Assembly (NCBI RefSeq): GCF_001649575.2
Contig: NC_051439.1
Location: 12,662,754 to 12,726,753, forward strand
Source: Kryptolebias marmoratus
Lineage: Eukaryota > Chordata > Actinopteri > Cyprinodontiformes > Rivulidae
Reading direction: 5' to 3'
Length of the DNA stretch: 64,000 bases
Part shown: positions 48,501-57,719 of the stretch, piece after piece
Numbering within the stretch: position 1 is the stretch's first letter
Layout of the letters: each line of letters opens with the position of its first letter
Program-made: the position numbers and the translations under genes
Notes under the pieces: model-generated
What the model saw: only the letters and a program-made list of their open reading frames with translations
The model's database searches: none
Told to the model about the DNA's origin: nothing

Positions 48501-50849
48501 TCCTAATAGACCTTTACAAAATGAGGTTTGAGGTAAAGTCTCATTTCTTTTTTATAATCTGACAATTCTAATGCTGATTTCTGCAATCAAGTAAACCGCA
48601 GCGTCAGAAACAGGAACTGGCTTACAAAATACAAGCACGGCTTTTTCACAACGTTTTACGAAACTCGAGGAGGAAAAAGTAACCGATAGCCGTATCTGTT
48701 TCCCACTGCGAGTGAGGTGAGCCAAGCAGGACGAGTGATGTGCTTACTCTGCAGTCGTGGCGCACTGCAAAAAGTCCTGAGTGCGAACAGCGAGACAGTC
48801 AGAGACCCCGTGACTCTGCAGCCAGCTGCGCACCACTTTCTGGGTGAGTTCAGACGGACGGACGAGGGAAGCGACTTCCTCCAGACTGAGGTGTTTGCCT
48901 GAGGAGGATAAACTCGTTAGCGCAGGTCGTGGCAGGAGCATCAGGAGGTCAGCTCTGACATATTTCTGTTCTCCTCCTCACAAAACCCTACCATACTGGG
49001 GCGAGTCGGGGTCCGACACCCGTCTGAGCGTTTCCTCCAGCAGCTGGATGTTCTGCTGCTTTAAGGCAAACGTCAGCTCCAGCTCCTCTGAAGGATCGAC
49101 CCGACCCACATGGGTCCAGTCCTCTGGGATCCTGTAGGGAAAAAGGACAAAAAAGCTCCTATAACAAAATAAATAAACCATTGTAAATTTACTATAGTTC
49201 ATCATTCCATTGTGCTTCATATAAGATTGTTAGAAGGAAACTAAAAAGCAACACTAAAGGGATAGTCTGATCATTTTTAGAAGTGATTTTCTCTCAGATA
49301 GTCATCAGTAGTTTGTATCTTATCAGCCATAAAGCACAAAGTGTGGAGAAAAAGGGCCAAAGTCTTCATCCAAGCTAGGCTGATGGCTTGTTGCTGTTTT
49401 CTCAACCTAACGATGTTCGAGTCCCTGCGCTTGGATGAAAACCTTCAGCCCTTTCGTTCACACTGCCACGCTCTGTGGCTGACGTCACATGACACAACAT
49501 CACATGAAAAATGATCAGACTATCCCTTTATGACCCTAGTTGGTTAAAATCAGAATCAGAATACTTTAATGATCCCTGGGGGGAAATTGCAATTATTACA
49601 GCTGCAGCCGTTCAAGTAAGCATTAGAGTTGAAATGTAAAGAAAGACAGAAATATTCTAAAGAATTAAAAAGAAATGAAAAGAAATAGAAATAGCAACAG
49701 TGTTATAGGTTCACATGTTTCGGGCAGAGTTATAGAGTTTGATGGCCACTGGTAGGAACGACCTCCTGCGGCGCTCAGTGGTGCATTTAGGTGCAATGAG
49801 ACTGGTACTAAATGTGCTTCTGTGACTCCTAACAGTGTTGTAGAGAGGGTGATAACTGTTGTTCATGATTCCCCGCAGTTTTGCCAGCATCCTCCTCTCA
49901 GACACTGCAGTCAGAGAGTCCAGCTCTACTCCCACAACATCTCCTGCTGTATACTCTCACAGCAGACCTCCTAACCCCGCTTTAATGTACACAGAAATGA
50001 GGTTAGATTAAAAAAAAAAAGGATTATGATGCAAAGTAAGGGAGTTGGAGAAGATCCTGCGTTCCATTTACCTCGGAAATCTGAGCTGTGTTCCTGTGAA
50101 CATTTAATAAACTCAGATGCAACATGTTACCTAACAGTGGCTGCGGTACTGAGGTACAAACAGACCACACAGATCACAAGCTTTCAGCCTAATTGGATAA
50201 AAGTCAGGGATGGTCAGGAATTTCCGGCATTTAGGGGTGTTGCAGTTGATTTACCAACTTCCCAAGTAGGACCTGAACGCAGCGTAGTGTAAACTTTGTC
50301 AATGCGTGCCTGTATAATTATTAAAGCAAAATAATAAAGAAATAAATAAAAGCGTGGCTTTAAAAAAGGTTGCTCACAAGACATCCTGGTCGTATTCAAG
50401 GTATCCACCCCAGACCAAAGAGCTGAATAACAAGGGGATGGAGAAGGGCAATCTGTTGGAGGACAGGAAAACAAAAAGTTAGTCTGAGAGGGATTTAAAA
50501 ATAAAAACACCCGGACGTTTTAAGAAAACTAATCAAAATCTGGAAGCAGGTAGTGGTTATAACCAAAATAAAGCAGAACTGTGAAGGTCAAACTGAAAGC
50601 AGACTCGTTTATTAACTAAAATGCATTTTGGCTGCTCTGTCATTCGACACGAACAGAAGTAATTTACAGTAGATTCAAAAAGGAGACATTTTAACCCTCG
50701 TTAGCGGCGGTTATCTATGCGGGTCACCTCGAATAATAAACACGAACGCGTCTCGCGACGTTAGCCGCGTTAATATATCACTTATTTTTATTTATGTCAT
50801 AAAAAAGAACCAGTTCTGAGCTGGTTTTAAGCACTTACAGCGCATTCAT
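45576..50849 (-). CDS. tpp1: TPP1, lysosomal tripeptidyl-peptidase 1 (sedolisin)
   Basis: Thirteen exons on the minus strand: 50849-50839, 50452-50378, 49131-48992, 48898-48748, 48413-48292, 48209-48040, 47951-47753, 47653-47465, 46963-46891, 46774-46654, 46565-46404, 45945-45820, 45716-45576. They total 1680 bases and 559 residues (human 563). An 11-base first exon plus exon 2 gives the signal peptide [21 protein letters not shown] pro-domain follows ([20 protein letters not shown]), then the serine-carboxyl peptidase domain. Catalytic residues are Glu266 and Asp270 (AGLEASLD), Asp354 (ASGDSGAG) and Ser471 (WVSGTSAS, split between exons 11 and 12). The C-terminal Ca-binding region is [17 protein letters not shown]. 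The enzyme removes tripeptides from protein N-termini in the acidic lysosome; human loss causes CLN2 disease. Intron 2 contains a MITE and a LINE fragment. CLEAR-like E-boxes lie just upstream. Confidence 0.96.
49257..49528. mobile_element. Fold-back MITE with perfect 22-bp terminal inverted repeats, in TPP1 intron 2
   Basis: The left end AAGGGATAGTCTGATCATTT(TT) is exactly the reverse complement of the right end (AA)AAATGATCAGACTATCCCTT. TA dinucleotides flank both ends, consistent with Tc1/mariner-type target duplication. Internal arms also pair imperfectly: CTTCATCCAAGC near 49366-49377 against GCTTGGATGAAA near 49430-49441. The 272-bp unit can therefore fold into a long hairpin. No coding capacity. 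Confidence 0.8.
49549..49940 (-). mobile_element. LINE 3'-end fragment in TPP1 intron 2
   Basis: On the minus strand the frame [20 protein letters not shown], followed by [14 protein letters not shown], is the C-terminal end typical of fish non-LTR retrotransposon ORFs. It is followed by a 3' UTR ending in AATTTCCCCCCAGGGATCAT and TAAAGTATT. The copy is truncated at its 5' end near 49940 and sits about 20 bases from the MITE. Confidence 0.7.
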
Positions 50850-50916
50850 GGTGTCCTCCCGCTGCTTCTGTCCGCTCGTGCCTCTCCGCCGACGAGTTTT
50901 ACCGTTGACCCGGAGA

Positions 50917-50941
50917 GTCACGTGAGACGCGTTCACGTGAT
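50917..50941. promoter_or_regulatory. Paired CLEAR/E-box motifs upstream of TPP1
   Basis: GTCACGTGAG (50917-50926) and TTCACGTGAT (50932-50941) lie 68-92 bases upstream of the TPP1 start codon. Both contain the CACGTGA core of the TFEB/TFE3 CLEAR element (consensus GTCACGTGAC), which marks many lysosomal gene promoters. Binding is inferred. Confidence 0.65.
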
Positions 50942-52078
50942 CCGCGCCGCCGTGGGATTTTAACTGAGACGTTCAGGAAACGCAACTCTGTGGGTTTTAC
51001 AGCGTGAGAGCGGCGCTTCCAGCAGCTTATAAATTATAATTTGTCCCTCGGTACACAACTGGGACTCACACTGACTTATAGGTGCCAATTTAAATTAAAC
51101 ATTTACACTCAAGACGAAAAAAAGAGCAACAAAGCTATTAGCTACTTGAATATTAGTGGCATGGTCACTCTTTTATAAGGAAATTTCTCAAGCAGAATTT
51201 AAAACATCAGGTACCACAATATTATTATAATAAACTCTCAACTCATAATAATTTAGTTGTTACAGCTACGTTTTTCCAATATTTAAAAGAGTTTAGCTTT
51301 TAAATATATGTATTATATGTTCTCCTTCTTAAATAGAAGAATCAATCAAATAAATTATACAATTATTTTCTATTTTAGGATGAAATTGTGCCCGAGTGGA
51401 CAAGATATTTGTGTTTTGGCAAAGGGATGGATGGTGGGATGAATGGAGTGAAAATGTATTTACCTCTGCTGTATTTATTCATTAAAAAAGGAGGATTGAA
51501 ACCAAAATTTAAAAAAAATAAATCAATCTAATACTCTTTTTTGAGATCCTGTAGGTTGAATAATACCTAATTATCATGTCACAACACATTAATTTGCCTG
51601 TACATATTTTAAAAACAGTAACTTATAATTAGCTTTTTAAAACTGCCATATATTCTTTTTAGGTGAACCTCAGGGATCTCTGTTCGGCTCATTCTTTTTA
51701 AAGAATTTGTCTTGCAGGTATTAAGAATACAATCTAATTATCACACACAAAGAAATGTTAATAATTCATAGAAAAAAAAGTTTATTAAAAAATTATTACA
51801 ATCACCTCACTGAGAAAATACTTTAAAACAAATATATATATTTACAAAAAAGCCTAAATGGAAGCTCGTCCTACATTAAAAGTCTTTTTAATTTTGTAAC
51901 TGGACACATTTTCTTCACAGGAAAAAAAAAAAAAAAATATAATTAATAATAATTATAATTCAGGCCAAGACTGTAAAAATGTAAAATGTACAGGTTTTTT
52001 CTCTTCAATCTGTTCTTCCTATTTTGATCCATATAAACAGTTTCATTAAAAAAACAGACGTTTCAGCTCTGAAACCAA
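50942..52078. other. TPP1-MIS18BP1 spacer and MIS18BP1 3' UTR
   Basis: After a short GC-rich promoter flank (to about 51010) the DNA is AT-rich, with homopolymers and no recognisable gene. TTTATT at 51781-51786 (AATAAA on minus) is a plausible MIS18BP1 polyadenylation signal, giving a 3' UTR of about 300 bases. Confidence 0.5.
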
Positions 52079-52880
52079 TTAGTCGTCAGAGAAGTAGAAG
52101 TCCTGTTCCTCTCTGCTGTCAGACAGCTCGCCGTCGTTTTCTGGGAACATCTCCCAAACAAAAAACGTATCGTTTTCTAGGAAATAAACAAAAAAGGACA
52201 GTGGCGTTAATTAAACTCATGCTGAAAACGGTGGGGTTTAAGGTTTATCGGTGCAGAATGGAAATCAAGCTGCTGCATGATTACGGAGCGTTATTTTAGG
52301 TCATCCTGTAAATATAGTCGGCCGCTGTGCAACGATGAACTCACGAGGACGCCCACCTGTGTCACCGCATCTCCGAACCGTTCTTCTTACTGACGGCGTG
52401 GGCGTGAACCTCTGAAAGAGACAAACGAAGCATCTCTGTGTGATTTTCACAACAAAAACCGTCAGAAATAAACTCTGGAGACGTCCGTACCTTTGAGGAA
52501 CGGGAGGTCTTGCAGACGTTGAACTGATTCTTTTTCATCCTCTTCTGCAGCTGATAGATGTACTTGTCATCATTGTTTCTTTAAAAAAATAAAATAAAAT
52601 AGGAAAGAAGTGCGGCGGTCATTTCCCTGCAGTCGGCTATGACCGTTAAAAGTGTTTTAGGTTTTAGGTTTTAGGCTTCTTACGCGTTGGGGGAGCCCAT
52701 CATGCCGGGAGTAATGTGCAAACACTGAGGCGTCTTCACTTCGGGGAAACGCGACGACATCGGCGTCTGAGGCTCCAGCTCCGAAAGCTCAAAGTCCCGT
52801 TCCTCGCTTGGACACATGTCGGGCATCTGAGCGGCAGCACATCGACGAGGAAGAGTTAGTTCCTTCAGCCCCAGATAAAG

Positions 52881-52927
<47 letters not shown>

Positions 52928-55900
52928 AAGAGACGAACCTCAAAGCGTTTGTTCTGCATGTACGCCGAGCTGAACGCGTCGTCCATGTCTGCCCTGGGCA
53001 GAGCCTCCAGGAACTGGCGCACCTGCTGCTTCCTCTTCAGGGTCCCCGAGCGGGCGGATATGACCGGACGCTCCGCCGCTGCACGGTTTCACAGCCCGTT
53101 AGAGACACTCACAGCTCGTTTTGTTTCAAACGATAAAAAGGCAGGTAGCGCACACAAAACACTACTCTGAAGACTCCGGGTCTTAGTTTTCCATACGACA
53201 CATGACTGATTAGCGCCACACAGATAAGACTTACAGGCTAAAGACGGATCATTTACCTGGAGCTTTCGGTGGCTCCACCTTTTTCTTGGCATGCTTCTCG
53301 GCTCTTTTAGGGCTCAGAGATGCACCCTGCCAGGTGTGCTGCTTGTGGCACTCCTCCGCCGAGCGTGTTCCCACCATGTTCGCCACCTTTGCCCAGTAGC
53401 CCGCGATGTGCTTTGGGTAGTAGGACACAGCCCTGGAGAAAAGAGAAATAAATTTAAAAATTAGACACGCCGATGTGGTTAAAACAAAAACAACACATCC
53501 TTCCTCTAAATTTAGGCTGTTCTTGTCAAACTCATGACAGTAAAATAAATCATCTGTTGGTAATCTGAAGTTTCTTTTACCGATTTTTAAAAACTCGGTA
53601 AAATCCAGATGTTGGTTCATTTTCATCCTGTAAGAGTCAAACTTACTCTTGCAGCTTCATGAGCTCCGCCTCGGTCCATTCATCTTCGCCGTCGTCTTGT
53701 GGAATGACGGCTGCGCCTTTCCTCGCGTGGCACTTCTTGCCGAGCTGTGTCGTCCCAGGCGGCGACGCTCTGGTGCATCTTCGCTCGACGCGTTTTGTTT
53801 CCGCCCCGTGGTGCTCGTTCGTCCTCGCGCCTCCCCTTCTCGGGTATTTCCCGCTCTCCTGGAAGGACCCTGACGGCTGGCTGGACGAAGGCTTGCGACC
53901 TGGCTGCGGTTTGTTAGAGACCATCTCGCCTTTCCTGCTGTCCGTTTGTTTCTGCTTCTTCTTTCTCTTAGTGGCAAACTCATCGTCAGACGACAAAACG
54001 TTTGATTTTTCATCAGAGACGGGAGAGGATTCAAAACTTGTGAGAATCCGTCTATAATTTCTCGTCACCGGTTTGTAGGTGTTGTTTCTCTGGTTTAGAG
54101 ACCTGAGTGTTGAAAGCCTTTCAGATTCACCCAGTTTTTCTGGAATGGCATTCGCTCTCTTCTCCATCGCCGGGTGTTGGCGCCTCCAACTGGAGCTTGT
54201 TGTTCTACCAGAGCACTGCTCCGGGACCTTGAACACCTCACTGGTGGACGCAGATAAATTAGGAGGCTTCTCAGCCGCGTTTCGATAACGCAGCGCTTTA
54301 AGCTTCCTCACCGGCACCGACGCCTCTTCATCCGGATCGTCTGGGGGGAACAGAAAGAAAACCTGCCGTGAGACGGCGCGGCTCATCCCGGCCGGCGCCG
54401 AAACACCGCGTCTCCCGACAACATTTACCCTCGCTGATGGGCAGGAGCACTCGGACCGGCTTCCTCGACGAGCTCGGAGGCGATATCGTGGAGACCTCCT
54501 GTAAAGGAAAACAAAAAACCCACTTCGTACGTTCGCTCGCGCTCGGAACAACGGCGCACATTCGGAAAGGTCACAGCGCGGCGTGCTTACGGAGATGCTG
54601 TGATCGTACGCCTCGTGGATGGTGACGTTCATGTGTGCATCGACAGTGACCCTCCCTCCTTTCCAGTACTCCAGAGGTGGCTTGATCACCCGACCACTCC
54701 GAGTCACTTGCGTGGAAAACGACGAGGAGGAGGCAGGAGGACAGGAAGCAGCTGGAGAAGACCAGAAAGTGAAGAAGAATTTGTAAGAAACGGGTGACAC
54801 GTACCAACCGGTTCGTTAAACGTCCCAGACTTACGCGTCTTTGGGGATTTTTGCGTCTGTCTCCTTAGAGACTGGTTGATGGAGGCGGCGCCGGGCCGCT
54901 CTTTCTTGTTTTTCTTTGCGTCAGTACTGGAACACATAAATGCAGTCGTCTAAATCCATAAAACTACAACCGAAGCAGTAATTTCCTGCGAAGGTGCGAC
55001 GGCGAAACAGCCTTACTCTTTTGACTCTTGCAGAAACTTCTCGTAAAGAGCGCTCCAGTTTGGAGGAAAACCACACACGAACTTCTTTAAAAACCTCGTT
55101 GGGAAATCTGAGGGCAAAAAAAAACGAGACGAGAAGAACGCCGTTATTCGATTCACTTGTAACGCCTTTGTTAAAAACGCCCCGTGAACACGCCTACCAG
55201 AGGCAAGATTCATCTTCATCTTCCCAACTAAGATGTAAACCCTGCCGGAGACGGTTTTCAGCACCGAACTGGAAACTCTTTCTACAATGATGTTACTGTT
55301 CCACGGTATGTTGTCTTCCCTGGAAGAGAGAAAACCCCACAGTTTACACGCCGCCACACTAAATCTAAAACTCTTGTTATTTTAGAAATGAAGCATTATT
55401 TAAACAAAAAATAAATAAAAAAGATAAATTCACGACTTACCCGTGGATTCCGTCCACAAACAGGCCCTTGTGATTTCTTCTCAGGAACCACCTTTTAAGA
55501 TAAATCACACTGTCCTGCAAACAAACACAGCTCGGCTGAGAAAAGTCCAGCTAAAACTGAACGATACACTCTGAAATGTGTCTGCAAACCCAAACGTTTT
55601 GGTGAATTTTCATGTTTTATCCCACAAAAAAGGATCGCTCAATTAAACATGTGTTTATTGTTAAAGACAGAGCGATAAAATAAACCCTTAAAGGTGCATT
55701 TCAATTGTGTTTTCTCCTTCGACTCACAACTGGGAATTTTTTCTGCGGGGGCCAGTGGTTGCGCTTGAACACCTCCTTGTCTTTCTTCGGTATGGAGAGC
55801 TGAGGCGAGTTGAGCACAAGCGGGTCCTCCAGCAGAACGGGCCGCGGCTGCTCACGTTGGTCTAAAACGAATCTCGGCTGTGGGAGAATGGTTTCGTCCT

Positions 55901-57122
55901 GGCTCGTCTCTGACTGAGCAGCGGGGATCGGGGCACCCTCGGGGTCGTCAGCGCCTGGCTGGCCGTCGGCAGAGTACTCTCGATCCCGGCTGACGGACAC
56001 CATTGTTTCAAGGCTGCTCCTCAAGGTCGTCTCCTCCGATTCTGCCACGCTGTGAGGCGCGGGGACAGGACTGTCTCTGGACTTGTGCAAGCTCCCTGCA
56101 AAAACTAAAAAGAAAAGAGATGCACTGTTATTACAAGCCACAATATCCACATTTAATCAACAAACCTATACTTTCATCACCTTCGAAGAGCCCCCTCCTG
56201 CTGCCGTTGTCCTTTCGGTTCTCCCGCTCCTTCATGGACTCAAACATCTTGGCTGGGGACATGATGTTCAGTCTCTCCAGAGTGACAGAGCAACCTGTTC
56301 AGAATTGACAACAACAACAATAAACATGGGTGGATTTTCATTCTGTTAGATGGTGACAAAAGGCAGGGAACGCTGCTGACGTTTGTCTAAAGCGAATCTC
56401 GACTGTGGAAGAATGGTTTCATCCTGGCTCATCTCGGACTGATCAGCAGAGAATCCTCTACCTGTACCCAAACCCTGGATGTAATCCTCAATGGGAGGGT
56501 TTCTCGTGTCCTCAGTGGGTCTGCTGATTGCATTTGTCCCCATCGGCTCTAAATTCGTCCTCATCAGCCTGTTCTTCATTGGGGAAGCTGAAATGAAGGG
56601 TGCATATTCCTTATCAAAAGCACTTCTTCCACAGCTTTCTCCTGGCCACGTCTTCACCGGAGTCCTGATGGACACGGTGTCTCCGATCCGAGGTGTCCCT
56701 TTGCTGCTCTGGTGTCTGATGTCCGGGCAGAGAGGCTGAGACACAGACGTGGACTGCATGAAAGCTCTGCCTCTTCGTCCGTCGGCTGCTGGACAGGCTT
56801 CCTTCAGCTGTGTGCGAGAACAATCGCCGGGTTTCCGAGGACTCGAAATGGGCGACAGCGTCAAAGCCTGCGCCTCGCCGCGACGACAGCCGAACCTCTG
56901 GTTCTCGAGCTCGTCGATCGTCGGTATGTTCGCAGCTTTCTTCCTGGGGGTGTGGAAGGCTGCTCCATGTCGCTCTCTAACGCCGTACAGCGGATCGTCG
57001 CATAGTAAAACAGTCTCCTTTGCGAGGAGCTCCTTCTGAACTTTCGATTTCAGCTTCGCGAACACCTTGGCGGGAGACTCGAAGTCTGCGTGGTTTTGTT
57101 TTAATAAACTACACGACGCCAT
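52079..57122 (-). CDS. mis18bp1: MIS18BP1 (KNL2/M18BP1), centromere CENP-A licensing factor
   Basis: Sixteen exons on the minus strand: 57122 to about 56381, 56294-56181, 56104-55728, 55514-55441, 55319-55198, 55107-55017, 54926-54835, 54751-54591, 54498-54429, 54340-53647, 53432-53257, 53078-52939, 52826-52684, 52578-52491, 52411-52357, 52176-52079. About 1078 residues (human 1132). The donor of exon 1 is weak (GTCAGC) and uncertain; all others close in phase. A SANTA domain spans about 414-505 (VSGRVYILVG, CGFPPNW). A CENP-C-like motif (RSGRVIKPPLEYWKGGRV) is at about 555-572. A SANT/Myb domain is at about 834-882 (DEWTEAELMKLQE, GYWAKVANMVGTRSAEECHK). The acidic end is EEQDFYFSDD. It belongs to the Mis18 complex that primes centromeres for CENP-A loading after mitosis. 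ATG 57122 (MASCSLLKQ) is chosen over an upstream in-frame CTG-type extension. A second acceptor 9 bases into exon 3 is phase-compatible. Confidence 0.92.
52886..52924. repeat. (TG)n microsatellite in a MIS18BP1 intron
   Basis: About 39 bases of uninterrupted TG units. They lie 15 bases downstream of the splice donor of the 53078-52939 exon, read on the minus strand as CA repeats. Proteins translated from it are Cys/Val or His/Thr artefacts. Confidence 0.95.
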
Positions 57123-57719
57123 GGTTTGGGGATAAACGTAATCCATGAGCGAACTAACAGCTAGGTAGCTAGCTAGCCCGCAATTTTCAAAATCCCCAGC
57201 CCTGCTGCCTTTGGCCAGAATCCCGTGACGTAATTCCAAAACAAAACGTCACTTCCGCTTTTCTTTCCCGACGACAAAAAAAGAAAGACGAGTATTTCGC
57301 TCAAGTAGAGGGCAGTAAAAAAAAAACAGGCGTCTGGATTTAAAGCGTAGAAGAAGGACAGCGGCGGCGAATATTTCGTTATCTTAATTTAACACAATTA
57401 TTCAATAGAATTTACCAGTTGGTGGCGGTAATGCGCCAAATTTGTTGTTTGCCAACCGCCAATAAAAATCTAAGAAGAAGAAGAAGAAGACATCGGCGGC
57501 GCATGCGCAGTTTTAATTTCCTCAGTGCGATAGTTGTCGGTGTTTGGACGAGAAAATGAGCGATTTGTAAAGGGAGTATTATGTTTCGTTTGTTTTTATT
57601 AACTTAGACAAAGTCAATGTTAACACTAGTGCGAAGAACGTCCATTAGTTTGCATGTTTGGATGTAAAGTGTTGTTTTTTCCGGGTTGAAATTCTCAAAC
57701 TGTGACCGAGTGATACAAC
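57123..57719. promoter_or_regulatory. Shared MIS18BP1-HTRA2 divergent promoter
   Basis: Only 597 bases separate the two start codons. The NRF1-type palindrome GCGCATGCGC lies at 57499-57508, on the HTRA2 side. TGACGTAA (57226-57233, CRE-like) and CACTTCCGC (57250-57258, ETS-like) lie on the MIS18BP1 side. A dispersed repeat occupies 57418-57490 between them. NRF1 typically drives nuclear genes for mitochondrial proteins, which suits HTRA2. Confidence 0.6.
57418..57490 (+). repeat. Copy of the GGTGGCGGTAATGC dispersed repeat with a GAA tail
   Basis: GTTGGTGGCGGTAATGCGCC, then TTGCCAACCGCCAATAAAAA, then (GAA)n. GGTGGCGGT and its near-complement ACCGCCA can pair as a short stem. A reverse-oriented relative is at 11487-11560. 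Confidence 0.6.

Noticed and set aside
52789..53170. Cys/Val and His/Thr-rich open frames over 52.8-53.2 kb
   Set aside because: Produced by the (TG)n microsatellite and antisense of MIS18BP1 exons.
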